This document shows, in pieces, positions 31,093 to 39,358 of a stretch of 51,061 nucleotides of DNA. This DNA comes from JADCCX01 sp031378805. Its GTDB lineage: Bacteria; Pseudomonadota; Alphaproteobacteria; Rhizobiales; Beijerinckiaceae. The DNA lies in contig JANNEO010000020.1 in assembly GCA_031378805.1 (NCBI GenBank), forward strand, positions 1 through 51,061, given 5' to 3'. How positions within the stretch are numbered: position 1 is the first letter of the stretch; the number at the start of each line of letters is the position of its first letter. A program made the position numbers and the translations under genes. The notes below the pieces were generated by a model. It was not told the DNA's origin. It worked only from the letters and a program-made list of their open reading frames with translations, and did no database searches.

Positions 31093-31944
31093 ATGTTCGA
31101 CGCAAAATCCCTTCTCAACATGGTGCTCGGCGCTGGCCAGCAGACTGGCCAGCAAGGTGGGCTGGGTGGCATGATCGGCAATGTGCTGGGTGGTTTGCAG
31201 GGCAAGGCGCAGGATGCAGCGCAGGGTGCGCAGACCATGGCTGGTGGGTTGCAGGGCAACCTCAAAGATGCGGTCGCACAAGCACAGGAAGCCATTCGCA
31301 CCGGTAACTATGCGGGCCTTGCCGAACAGGCCAAGGGCTTTCTCCAGGGCAATGCCGGTGGCCTCGCGCTGGGCGGCGTGGCAGGCCTGGCGCTCGGAAC
31401 AAGCGCGGGGCGCTCCATCCTTGGGACGGCCGCCAAGCTCGGTGGCGTGGCACTGGTCGGCGGCCTCGCCTACAAGGCCTATCAGAATTATCAGGGAGGC
31501 AAGGCCCTGACATCCTTCGGGGAGCCCGTGCTGGCTGCTCCGTCCGGTTCGGGCTATGCCGAAGGTGATGGCGACGACAATGAACGTGCCTTGCTGATGG
31601 TACGTTCGATGATCGCTGCTGCTGCGGCCGATGGCGAGATCGACGATACTGAGCGCGCCCGTATTCTAGGCAATCTCAAGCAGGCAGGCCTGGATGATGA
31701 AGCCTCCGGCTTCCTCGAGCACGAATTCGCCAATCCGTTGGATGCCGCTGGTTTGGCGCAGATGTCGTCAAGCCCCGAGATGGCGGCGCAGATTTACACG
31801 GCGGCCCGCCTGGCGGTTGATCCGGACACCGACGATGAAGCCACGTTCCTGGCTGATCTTGCCTCGGGCCTGAAACTTGATGGCGACTTGGTGGCGCATA
31901 TCGACGCTGCCGCCGCCTCCGTGATGGAAAGCCAGCCGGTGTAA
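31093..31944 (+). CDS. DUF533 (YebE-like) inner-membrane protein with TerB-like domain
   Basis: A 283-residue protein. The N-terminal 90 residues are rich in Gly, Gln and Ala (GAGQQTGQQGGLGGMIGNVL and on). One hydrophobic glycine-rich segment follows at about 95-135 (LALGGVAGLALGTSAG, LGGVALVGGLAYKAYQ). The C-terminal 110 residues are an acidic helical domain of the TerB/DUF533 type (MIAAAAADGEIDDTERARIL). Members of this group are envelope-stress proteins of unknown function. ATG 31093 is 15 bp after a GGGG-poor leader; AGCGACAG precedes it. Confidence 0.88.
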   Translation: MFDAKSLLNMVLGAGQQTGQQGGLGGMIGNVLGGLQGKAQDAAQGAQTMAGGLQGNLKDAVAQAQEAIRTGNYAGLAEQAKGFLQGNAGGLALGGVAGLALGTSAGRSILGTAAKLGGVALVGGLAYKAYQNYQGGKALTSFGEPVLAAPSGSGYAEGDGDDNERALLMVRSMIAAAAADGEIDDTERARILGNLKQAGLDDEASGFLEHEFANPLDAAGLAQMSSSPEMAAQIYTAARLAVDPDTDDEATFLADLASGLKLDGDLVAHIDAAAASVMESQPV

Positions 31945-31952
31945 GTGGAACG

Positions 31953-32073
31953 TCCCTTCTCCCCGCGGGAGAAGGTGCCCCGCGCCTGAGGGGCGGATGA
32001 GGGCGAGCCACAACGGTTGGTGTTTCGCCCTCATCAGTCAGGCTCCACCTGCCAGCTTCCCCCCGAGGGAGAA
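31953..32073. repeat. Mirrored REP-like pair
   Basis: The left unit (31953-32006) has CCCTTCTCCCC-GCGGGAGAAGG and ends GGGCGGATGAGGGCGA. The right unit (32026-32073) runs in the opposite sense, CGCCCTCATC to CGAGGGAGAAG, with weaker identity. It fills most of the 195 bp between the DUF533 gene and the permease pair. It belongs to the same broad class as the element after mutS (shared CTCCCC/GGGGAG and GATGAGGG words). Confidence 0.85.
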
Positions 32074-32139
32074 GCACTTGGCGCTTGCTCGATCCCCCGC
32101 GACTCATGGCATAGTGTGCGGCGTGAGCTGTTGTCCCGC

Positions 32140-32688
32140 ATGATGAATTCAACCCGCAAGCGCCCGCTCTTTGACTGGGCTCTCATCCTGGTCGTCGGCT
32201 TGTCCGTCGCAGCGGGCATCCACGTCTATCTGCAGGAGGGGTGGGAAGCGTTTCGCGCCATTTTCTTTGAAGACCTGGCGCTCTTCGCAACCATCCTGCC
32301 CAAAGTTGCCGCGGGCTGCCTGATCGGTGCGCTGGTGCGCCTGCTGGTGCCACGTGAGCTGATCGTGCGCTGGGTGGGCGAGGGATCGGGTCTCAAGGGC
32401 CTGCTGATCGCCTCGGCTGTTGGTGCAGTGTTTCCTGGTGGCCCCTTCACGATCTTTCCACTGGCGGGTGCATTCCTGCTGATCGGTGCCGACAGGGGCG
32501 CAGCCGTGGCCTTCGTCACGGGGTGGCTGTTGCTGGGTGTCAACCGTGCCATCATCTGGGAAATGCCGTTCTTCGGGCCGGATATCGTGGTGTTGCGGAT
32601 GACGGTGTCCCTGGCCGTGCCGGTGGTGGCGGGCGCGCTCGCGCGCTTCGCGGACCGGCTGTTCCCCGAGGCGAAAGAGGGCGCGTGA
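32140..32688 (+). CDS. Permease, first half of a duplicated pair
   Basis: A 182-residue membrane protein with about five hydrophobic segments, of the DUF318/ArsP-like permease type. The signature GAVFPGGPFTIFPL is followed by AFVTGWLLLGVNRAIIWEMP. The next gene encodes a homologous product with the same order of motifs, so the two together probably form one transporter. The substrate is unknown. ATG 32140 (or 32143) has only a weak ribosome site. The stop overlaps the GTG of the next gene (GTGA). Confidence 0.85.
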   Translation: MMNSTRKRPLFDWALILVVGLSVAAGIHVYLQEGWEAFRAIFFEDLALFATILPKVAAGCLIGALVRLLVPRELIVRWVGEGSGLKGLLIASAVGAVFPGGPFTIFPLAGAFLLIGADRGAAVAFVTGWLLLGVNRAIIWEMPFFGPDIVVLRMTVSLAVPVVAGALARFADRLFPEAKEGA

Positions 32689-33176
32689 TCATCATCCTGT
32701 TCTCGGCCCTGCTTGCGGGCATCGCGCTCTGGTTGCTGGTTCTTGCCCACCGCAGGCAGGATGGCACTGCAAGGGCGGGCCTGAGGGAAGCCACGCGCGA
32801 TTTCCTGCATCTGTTGCCGCGGCTCGCCGTAGGCGTCATCGGCGCAGGTTATATCGCCCGGGCAATGCCGCAGGAGCTCGTGACTCAGTGGCTGGGGCCT
32901 TCCACAGGCGCTGGGGGTGTTGCGGTTGCGGCATTGGCTGGGGCACTGACGCCGGGTGGCCCGGTTGTCGGTTTCGCATTGGGTGCTGCAGCATTGAAGG
33001 CAGGGGCCGGACTGCCGCAAGTCATGGCCTTCGTCACGGGGTGGTCGCTTTACACCATCAACCGCGTGCTGGTGTGGGAGGTTCCCACCATGCCGATGCG
33101 CTTTGTGATCATCCGCATGGTGGTTTCACTGCCATTTCCGTTCCTGGTCGCTGGACTGGTGGCATGGTTGGGGTGA
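32685..33176 (+). CDS. Permease, second half of a duplicated pair
   Basis: A 163-residue membrane protein homologous to the preceding one: PQELVTQWLG matches PRELIVRWVG, GALTPGGPVVGFAL matches GAVFPGGPFTIFPL, and AFVTGWSLYTINRVLVWEVP matches AFVTGWLLLGVNRAIIWEMP. In larger family members both halves are in a single chain. The GTG at 32685 overlaps the stop of the first half by four bases, giving tight coupling, as expected for subunits made in equal amounts. Confidence 0.86.
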   Translation: MIIILFSALLAGIALWLLVLAHRRQDGTARAGLREATRDFLHLLPRLAVGVIGAGYIARAMPQELVTQWLGPSTGAGGVAVAALAGALTPGGPVVGFALGAAALKAGAGLPQVMAFVTGWSLYTINRVLVWEVPTMPMRFVIIRMVVSLPFPFLVAGLVAWLG

Positions 33177-33210
33177 GCGGGCGGTGCAACCCGCCAGGCC
33201 TGGTCGAGAA

Positions 33211-33867
33211 TCAAGCGGGCTGCCCTGCACCCACGGGGCAACTCACGCCTGTGCCGCCAAGGCCGCAATAGCCGCCAGGATTCTTGGCGAGGTATTGCTG
33301 ATGATAATCCTCGGCAAAATAAAAGGGCGGCGCGGCGAGAATTTCAGTGGTGATCTGGCCCAGCCCCGCCTTGCTCAGCATGGCCTGATAAGTTGCCTTG
33401 GATGCCATCGCGGCGGCCAACTGGTCCGCGTCAGGTGCATAGATGCCAGAGCGATACTGCGTACCAATGTCGTTGCCCTGTCGCATCCCTTGCGTGGGAT
33501 CATGGCTTTCCCAGAAGGTCTTGAGGAGCTGATCCAGACTGATTGTCGTGGGATCATAGACCACAAGCACAACTTCGTTGTGGCCAGTGCGTCCCGAACA
33601 CGCTTCCTCGTAAGTCGGATTTGGCGTGAAACCGGCTGCATACCCCACCGCGGTCACGACAATGCCCTTGCCCAACTGCCAGAACTTGCGCTCCGCACCC
33701 CAGAAACAGCCAAGTCCGAAAATGATCTGGCGTGATCCGGTGGGATAGGGCCCTTTGAGGGGGGCGTCGTTGACGAAATGGCGTTCCGCTGTGGAAATCG
33801 CTGTTGAGCGTCCCTGCAATGCGTCTTCGGCGCGGGGCATTTCGGCTTTCTTTCTGAGGAAGAACAT
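33211..33867 (-). CDS. msrA: Peptide methionine sulfoxide reductase MsrA
   Basis: A 218-residue enzyme that reduces methionine-S-sulfoxide in proteins. The active-site motif GCFWGAERKFW with the catalytic Cys is near residue 52. The C-terminal GYCGLGGTGVSCPVG holds the resolving cysteines. Substrate-binding elements HDPTQGMRQGNDIGTQYRS are intact. An N-terminal extension of about 40 residues precedes the core; no signal peptide is seen, so it is cytosolic. ATG 33867 is preceded by AGGAG. It converges on the permease pair. Confidence 0.96.
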   Translation of the reverse strand: MFFLRKKAEMPRAEDALQGRSTAISTAERHFVNDAPLKGPYPTGSRQIIFGLGCFWGAERKFWQLGKGIVVTAVGYAAGFTPNPTYEEACSGRTGHNEVVLVVYDPTTISLDQLLKTFWESHDPTQGMRQGNDIGTQYRSGIYAPDADQLAAAMASKATYQAMLSKAGLGQITTEILAAPPFYFAEDYHQQYLAKNPGGYCGLGGTGVSCPVGAGQPA

Positions 33868-34067
33868 GGTGGTCGCTCCTGTGTAGGCCATCAAGATAGT
33901 GCTTCACGGGCCACATCGGAAGCACAGCAGCCTTCACTGTTGCGTGTCGAAAAGTTCATCTGCGACCCTTCCACGGGCTTTGCAGTTGCGAACGGGCGTG
34001 CCAAACTCCGGATCGAACCTGCCGAAACGAGAGATCGCGGCATGGCTTTGTATCAGGGAGACAGCAT

Positions 34068-35078
34068 ATGAAAACCGGAATTCTGGCGACCGTCATGGTT
34101 GCGATGCTTGGCGGAGCCGCCAATATCGGACAGGCTTGGGCACAGGAGCTCAAGCCCGCCATCGTGTTTGATCGGGGTGGCAAGTTCGACAAGTCGTTCA
34201 ACGAGGCTGCCTATAACGGCCTCGAGAAGTTCAAGAAGGAAACCGGCATCGACTACCGCGATTTCGAGATCACCAATGATGCGCAGCGCGAGCAGGCCAT
34301 CCAGCGTTTTGCCCGCGATGGGCACAATCCCGTGCTCGTCGTCGGCTTCTCCTTCGGCACGACACTGGAAAAGGTCGCCAAGGAATTTCCCAACACCCGC
34401 TTCACCATCATCGACAGCAAGATCGATGCGCCCAACGTGCGCTCCTCGCTCTTCACCGAGCATGAGGGCAGCTACCTTGTCGGCATGATGGCGGCTCTCG
34501 CCTCCAAGTCGAACAAGGTCGGCTTCATCGGTGGCATGGACATTCCGCTGATCCGCAAATTCGCCTGTGGTTACGTGCAGGGCGTCAAGGCGGCAAAGCC
34601 TGGCGCCGAAATCATCCAGAACATGACCGGCACCACGGGCGCTGCCTTCAACGATCCCGCCAAGGGCGCGGAATTGGCGAAGTCGCAACTGGATCGCGGC
34701 GCGGACGTGATCTACCACGCGGCCGGCGGCACGGGTGTGGGCGTGCTGCGCACGGTGGCAGATGCAGGCAAGCTCGGCATCGGTGTCGACAGCAATCAGA
34801 ACGGTATGCATCCCGGCCGGGTGCTGACCTCCATGCTCAAGCGCGTGGATGTCGCGGTCTATTCCAACTTCATGGATGCCAAGAATGGCAAATGGACGCC
34901 GGGAGTCACCGTCTATGGCCTGGCGCAGGATGGTGTGGGCTACGCCATGGATGACAACAACAAGGCGCTGGTGACGGCTGAAATGCAGGCTGCGGTGGAC
35001 AAGGCTGCCAATGACATCAAGTCGGGTGCCGTGAAGGTGCATGACTACATGAGCAACTCAGCCTGCCCGGTGCAGTGA
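34068..35078 (+). CDS. BMP family nucleoside-binding protein of an ABC transporter
   Basis: A 336-residue periplasmic binding protein of the BMP/PnrA family, which binds purine and pyrimidine nucleosides. The signal peptide ends near AWA-QE. The mature part has typical motifs: AIVFDRGGKFDKSFNEAAY near the start, VGFSFGTTLEKVAKEFP, EGSYLVGMMAALASKS and DVIYHAAGGTGVGVL. A strong ribosome site GGGAGA precedes ATG 34068. It heads the nucleoside operon, and the salvage enzymes downstream support nucleosides as substrate. A repeat element separates it from the ATPase gene, possibly allowing more binding protein than membrane parts. Confidence 0.95.
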   Translation: MKTGILATVMVAMLGGAANIGQAWAQELKPAIVFDRGGKFDKSFNEAAYNGLEKFKKETGIDYRDFEITNDAQREQAIQRFARDGHNPVLVVGFSFGTTLEKVAKEFPNTRFTIIDSKIDAPNVRSSLFTEHEGSYLVGMMAALASKSNKVGFIGGMDIPLIRKFACGYVQGVKAAKPGAEIIQNMTGTTGAAFNDPAKGAELAKSQLDRGADVIYHAAGGTGVGVLRTVADAGKLGIGVDSNQNGMHPGRVLTSMLKRVDVAVYSNFMDAKNGKWTPGVTVYGLAQDGVGYAMDDNNKALVTAEMQAAVDKAANDIKSGAVKVHDYMSNSACPVQ

Positions 35079-35091
35079 GGGGATATGTTCA

Positions 35092-35183
35092 GCAGACCTC
35101 ATTCTGAGCGTATCGAAGGATTGAGGTCTGCGGTTCCGGTGTTCTCTGGCGCATCCTTCGACAGGCTCAGGATGAGGTCTGCC
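35092..35183. repeat. Mirrored palindromic repeat in the nucleoside operon (type A)
   Basis: Two inverted units, at 35092-35120 and 35154-35183, share TCCTTCGA-x-xGCTCAG-x-ATGAGGTCTGC. The left unit also pairs with TGAGGTCTGC at 35122-35131. It fills the junction between the binding-protein and ATPase genes. The same unit occurs at 40970-41053. It forms stable stems in RNA and could protect the upstream message or dampen downstream expression. Confidence 0.9.
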
Positions 35184-35205
35184 GGAGGATTGATTGTATG
35201 ATTCA

Positions 35206-36726
35206 ATGACTCCCGCCATCGAACTCATCGGCATCAGCAAGCGCTTTGGCACGGTGCGCGCCAACCACGATGTCAGCTTGCGTATCGATGCGGCCTCCGT
35301 TCACGGCATCGTGGGCGAGAACGGCGCGGGCAAATCCACGCTGATGTCGATCGTCTATGGCTTCTACGAGGCCGACACCGGCGAAATCCTCATCAAGGGA
35401 AAACCTGTGCGCATCCGCTCGTCGCAGGACGCGATCAGCCACGGTATCGGCATGGTGCATCAACATTTCATGCTGGTCGAGAACATGACCGTGCTGGAAA
35501 ATGTCATCCTCGGGGCGGAAGGGGGTGCCCTGCTGGCCAAGGGCGAGGATCAGGCACGCTCGGCCCTGAAGGAACTGGGCGAGCGCTATGGGCTGACGGT
35601 TGATCCCGATGCCATCGTCGGCAACCTGACGGTTGGCTTGCAGCAGCGGGTGGAGATCATCAAGGCGCTCTATCGCGGTGCGGATATCCTGATTCTCGAC
35701 GAACCGACGGCGGTGCTGACGCCGGCCGAGGCCGACCAGCTTTTCGCCCTGACGAAAGCCCTCAAGGCGCAGGGCAAGACCGTGATTCTGATCACCCACA
35801 AGCTGCGCGAGATCATGCACGCCACCGACAAGGTCTCGGTGATGCGGCGCGGCGAGATGATCACCACGTTGGAGACCGCAAAGACCTCGCCAGCCGAGAT
35901 CGCCGAAGCCATGGTGGGGCGGCGTGTGCTGCTGACGGTCGAGAAAGGCCCGGCCAACCCGGGCCGGGTGCTGCTCGACGTCAAGGATCTCACGGTACGT
36001 GATGGCATGGGCGTGACGCGGCTTGACCGCGCCTCCTTCCAGATCAGGGCAGGAGAGGTGGTCGGCATCGCGGGTGTTTCCGGCAATGGGCAGAGCGAGC
36101 TGCTGGAGGCGCTGGCCGGGATGCGCAAGGCGACGGGGTCCATCAGCGTGGACGGTGTCGCAGTTGATGTCACCCATCCCGATCCGCGCGTGCAACGATC
36201 TTTGCGGTTGTTCCACGTGCCGGAGGACCGCCATCGCTGCGGCCTCGTGCTGCCGTTCGACGCGGCGGAGAGCGGTATCCTGGGCCATCACGGGGAGGGC
36301 CGTTTCATGCGCGGTTTCCTCATGAATCACGGTGCGGTGGCGCAGGACCAGAGAGCGAAGATGGAGGCCTATGACGTCAGGCCGCCTTTGCCAGACCTGC
36401 GCAGCTCCAAGTTCTCGGGCGGCAACCAGCAGAAAATCGTGCTGGCGCGCGAGATGGAGCGCGATCCCGTGGTGCTGCTCATCGGCCAGCCCACGCGAGG
36501 CGTCGATATCGGTGCCATCGAGTTCATTCACAAGCGCATCATCGCTATGCGTGACGCGGGCAAGGCGATCTTGCTGGTATCGGTGGAGCTGGACGAGATC
36601 ATGAGCCTGTCGGACCGTATCATCACGATTTGCGGCGGCAGGATCACGGGCGAGCGGGTGGCGTCGCAGACCAATGAGCGGGAACTGGGGCTGCTGATGG
36701 CCGGTGTCATGGCGGAGGCGGCGTGA
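35206..36726 (+). CDS. Nucleoside ABC transporter ATP-binding protein (double ATPase)
   Basis: A protein of 506 residues with two ATPase domains in one chain, as in sugar and nucleoside importers. The first has Walker A GENGAGKST, signature-like LTVGLQQRVEIIKAL and Walker B ILILDEPTAVLTP. The second has the degenerate Walker A GVSGNGQSELLEAL, signature FSGGNQQKIVLAREM and VVLLIGQPTRGVD, as is normal for this class. ATG 35206 matches the family N-terminus (TPAIELIGISKRFG). However, a TTG at 35194 stands four bases behind GGAGGA and may be the real start, adding four residues. Confidence 0.94.
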   Translation: MTPAIELIGISKRFGTVRANHDVSLRIDAASVHGIVGENGAGKSTLMSIVYGFYEADTGEILIKGKPVRIRSSQDAISHGIGMVHQHFMLVENMTVLENVILGAEGGALLAKGEDQARSALKELGERYGLTVDPDAIVGNLTVGLQQRVEIIKALYRGADILILDEPTAVLTPAEADQLFALTKALKAQGKTVILITHKLREIMHATDKVSVMRRGEMITTLETAKTSPAEIAEAMVGRRVLLTVEKGPANPGRVLLDVKDLTVRDGMGVTRLDRASFQIRAGEVVGIAGVSGNGQSELLEALAGMRKATGSISVDGVAVDVTHPDPRVQRSLRLFHVPEDRHRCGLVLPFDAAESGILGHHGEGRFMRGFLMNHGAVAQDQRAKMEAYDVRPPLPDLRSSKFSGGNQQKIVLAREMERDPVVLLIGQPTRGVDIGAIEFIHKRIIAMRDAGKAILLVSVELDEIMSLSDRIITICGGRITGERVASQTNERELGLLMAGVMAEAA

Positions 36727-36741
36727 TGGGGAATGGTATCA

Positions 36742-36864
36742 GCGTTGTGCGTCCTTCGAGGCTTCGCTTCGCTGCGCACCTCAGGATGAGGATCGTTGTG
36801 CAAGGCGCTCCGCTCCTCATCCTGAGGTGCGAGCCAGAGGCGATCCTCGAAAGACGCACAACGC
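36742..36864. repeat. Mirrored palindromic repeat in the nucleoside operon (type B)
   Basis: Two 51-bp units, 36742-36792 and 36814-36864, are near-perfect inverted copies (GCGTTGTGCGTCCTTCGAGG at one end, CACCTCAGGATGAGGA at the other). They fill the gap between the ATPase and first permease genes and end 28 bp before the permease ATG. A partial solo copy lies at 21252-21286. It is a different unit from type A, though both share GATGAGG and TCCTTCGA words. Confidence 0.9.
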
Positions 36865-36892
36865 CCGTGCAGACTCCATTTCGTACCTCCCG

Positions 36893-37987
36893 ATGAGCGC
36901 TCCCGTCGAACTCCCGCGCTGGGCGGATGTCGCGCTGGTGCCGCTGCTCACCGTGGCCACGGCATTCGCGGTCTCCGGCCTTGTGGTGCTGGCCATCGGC
37001 GAAAATCCGATCGAAGTAATCTGGCTGCTGTTCAAGGGTGCGCTGGGATCGAAGGCGGGCTGGGGCTACACGCTCTATTACACCACGAGCTTCATCTTCA
37101 CGGGTCTGGCCGTCGCCATCGCCTTCCAAGCCGGATTGTTCAATATCGGCGGCGAAGGCCAGGCGACGCTTGGCGGGCTTGGCGTGGTGCTGTTGTGCTT
37201 TAATCTTGAATTTCTGCCCGGCATCCTGCTGGTGCCGATGGGCGTGCTGGGTGCAGCATTGGCAGGCGCGGCCTGGGCTTTCCTGCCGGGCTATCTGCAA
37301 GCCAGACGGGGCAGCCATGTGGTGATCACCACCATCATGTTCAATTTCATCGCGGCCACACTCATGGTCTATCTGCTGGTGAATGTGATGGGCCGCCCGG
37401 GCTCGATGGCGCCGGAAACCCGCAATATCGCGGCCCATGCCGTGGCGGCTCCGATGCATGTGTTCCTGGGTGCGCTGGGGATCAGCTTTCCGCGCACGCC
37501 GCTGAATATCTCCTTCCTGCTGGCGTTGCTGAGTGCCGTTGCGGTCTGGCTGCTGGTCTGGCACACGCGGCTCGGCTACGAGATCCGGGTGGTGGGATCA
37601 TCGCCGAGTGCGGCTGTCTATGCCGGGATATCGCCCGCGCGGATCACCATCATCACCATGGCGATTTCAGGTGGCCTTGCCGGGATGCTGGCAGTCAACG
37701 AGATCATGGGCGTGCAGCATCGCCTGCTGCTGGAGTTTTCCGCCGGCGCGGGCTTTGTCGGCATCGCCGTCGCGCTGATGGGTCGTGCGCATCCTGTCGG
37801 CGTGGTGCTGGCGGCGTTCCTGTTCGGCATTCTCTATCAGGGCGGCACGGAGCTGTCCTTCGACAAGCCCTCGATCACGCGGGACATGATCATGGTCATC
37901 CAGGGTTTCGTCATTCTTTTTGCGGGCGCGTTGGAATATGCGTTCAAACGGCCCCTCGCGCGGTTCTTCAAGCAGCAGGCAGCATGA
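36893..37987 (+). CDS. Nucleoside ABC transporter permease 1
   Basis: A 364-residue inner-membrane permease of the BPD_transp_2 type with about nine or ten hydrophobic segments. Typical motifs are FQAGLFNIGGEGQATLGGLG, SHVVITTIMFNFIA and the cytoplasmic coupling loop RVVGSSPSAAVYAGIS. ATG 36893 gives the family start; there is no recognisable ribosome site, because the repeat element lies almost up to the start. The open frame runs back through the repeat. The stop overlaps permease 2 by four bases. Confidence 0.93.
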   Translation: MSAPVELPRWADVALVPLLTVATAFAVSGLVVLAIGENPIEVIWLLFKGALGSKAGWGYTLYYTTSFIFTGLAVAIAFQAGLFNIGGEGQATLGGLGVVLLCFNLEFLPGILLVPMGVLGAALAGAAWAFLPGYLQARRGSHVVITTIMFNFIAATLMVYLLVNVMGRPGSMAPETRNIAAHAVAAPMHVFLGALGISFPRTPLNISFLLALLSAVAVWLLVWHTRLGYEIRVVGSSPSAAVYAGISPARITIITMAISGGLAGMLAVNEIMGVQHRLLLEFSAGAGFVGIAVALMGRAHPVGVVLAAFLFGILYQGGTELSFDKPSITRDMIMVIQGFVILFAGALEYAFKRPLARFFKQQAA

Positions 37988-38958
37988 TGGAGTTTTTCGA
38001 CATCACCCTGCAAGTCCTGGCATCGACCGTGCGTCTCGCGGTTCCGCTGATCTGCGCCTGCCTGGCTGGCCTGTGGTCCGAACGGGCAGGCGTCGTCGAT
38101 ATCGGTCTCGAGGGCAAGATGCTGGGTTCGGCCTTTGCGGCTGCCGTGGTGGCGATCAGCACGGGCAGTGCGGTCCTGGGCCTGTTGGCGGGAATGGCAG
38201 TGTCCATCATGCTCTCGCTCGTGCATGGCTATTCCGCGATTTCGCAGCGTGGCAACCAGATCGTATCCGGCGTGGCGATCAACGTGCTTGCGGCGGGGCT
38301 TGCAGCGGTGCTGGGCAATGCCTGGTACCGCGAGGGTGGACGCACACCGCCGGTCAGTCAGGCGCAGCGCTTCCTGCCGATCGACCTGCCCTTTGCCGAT
38401 GCCGTCAGCGGCATTCCCGTGCTGGGAGGCATCTACAAGCAGCTTCTGTCCGGACACAACGCCTTGGTCTGGCTAGCGTTCCTCGCCGTGCCGCTGACCT
38501 GGTGGGTGCTCCAGAAGACGCGCTTCGGCCTGCGGCTGCGTGCGGTTGGTGAGAACCCTGCGGCGGTCGATACCGCCGGTATTTCGGTGGTAAAGCTTCG
38601 CTATCTATCGGTGGTGGTCTGCGGCGCGTTGTGCGGTCTTGGCGGGGCCTACCTCTCCATCGCGCAAGGTGCGGGCTACATCAACCACATGACGGCGGGC
38701 AAGGGCTTCATCGCGCTGGCGGCGCTCATCTTTGCGAAGTGGCGGCCCGGGCCTGCGCTGGCGGCGTGCCTGCTGTTTGGCTTTCTTGATGCCATGGCGA
38801 TCCGCTTGCAAGGCGTGGCGCTGCCGGGCGTCGGCCAGGTGCCGGTGCAGTTCATCCAAGGCTTGCCATATGTGCTGACAGTGGTGCTTCTGGCGGGCTT
38901 CATCGGCAGGGCGACGCCGCCAAAGGCATCCGGACTGCCCTATGTGAAGGAACGCTGA
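37984..38958 (+). CDS. Nucleoside ABC transporter permease 2
   Basis: A 324-residue partner permease of the same family. Seen are SERAGVVDIGLEGKMLGSAF, the conserved GNQIVSGVAINVLAAG, the coupling loop RAVGENPAAVDTAGIS and GAGYINHMTAGKGFIALAALI. It overlaps permease 1 (ATGA) and is one base from cdd. With the binding protein and ATPase it completes the importer. Confidence 0.94.
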   Translation: MMEFFDITLQVLASTVRLAVPLICACLAGLWSERAGVVDIGLEGKMLGSAFAAAVVAISTGSAVLGLLAGMAVSIMLSLVHGYSAISQRGNQIVSGVAINVLAAGLAAVLGNAWYREGGRTPPVSQAQRFLPIDLPFADAVSGIPVLGGIYKQLLSGHNALVWLAFLAVPLTWWVLQKTRFGLRLRAVGENPAAVDTAGISVVKLRYLSVVVCGALCGLGGAYLSIAQGAGYINHMTAGKGFIALAALIFAKWRPGPALAACLLFGFLDAMAIRLQGVALPGVGQVPVQFIQGLPYVLTVVLLAGFIGRATPPKASGLPYVKER

Positions 38959-38959
38959 C

Positions 38960-39358
38960 GTGTCTGTTCTCGAAGCCCTGTTCACTGCGGCACGCGCGGC
39001 ACAGGCGCAGGCTTATGTGCCTTATTCCCGCTTCAAGGTCGGCGCGGCCATCCTTGCGGATGACGGCAAGGTCTATGCGGGCTGCAACGTCGAGAATGCA
39101 GCCTATCCCACCGGGACATGCGCCGAGGCGGGTGCTGTCGCGGCCATGGTGCTGGGTGGTGGCCGAGCGATCCGGGAAGCGCTGGTGATCGGCGATGGCC
39201 GGCAGCTCTGCACGCCGTGTGGCAACTGTCGCCAGCGCCTCCGCGAGTTTGCCAAACCCGACACGCCGGTGCATGTGGCAGGTCCGGAAGGTATTCGCCG
39301 CAGCTTCACGCTGGGCGAGCTTCTTCCCGCCTCTTTCGGACCGGACAATCTGGAATGA
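38960..39358 (+). CDS. cdd: Cytidine deaminase
   Basis: A 132-residue zinc enzyme that turns cytidine and deoxycytidine into uridine forms. The catalytic CAEAGAVAAM (Cys, Glu) with NVENAAYPTGT before it, and the second zinc motif PCGNCRQRL, are all present. The length is that of the homotetrameric type. It starts with GTG 38960, with AAGGA upstream. It overlaps the next gene by four bases (ATGA). Confidence 0.95.
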   Translation: MSVLEALFTAARAAQAQAYVPYSRFKVGAAILADDGKVYAGCNVENAAYPTGTCAEAGAVAAMVLGGGRAIREALVIGDGRQLCTPCGNCRQRLREFAKPDTPVHVAGPEGIRRSFTLGELLPASFGPDNLE

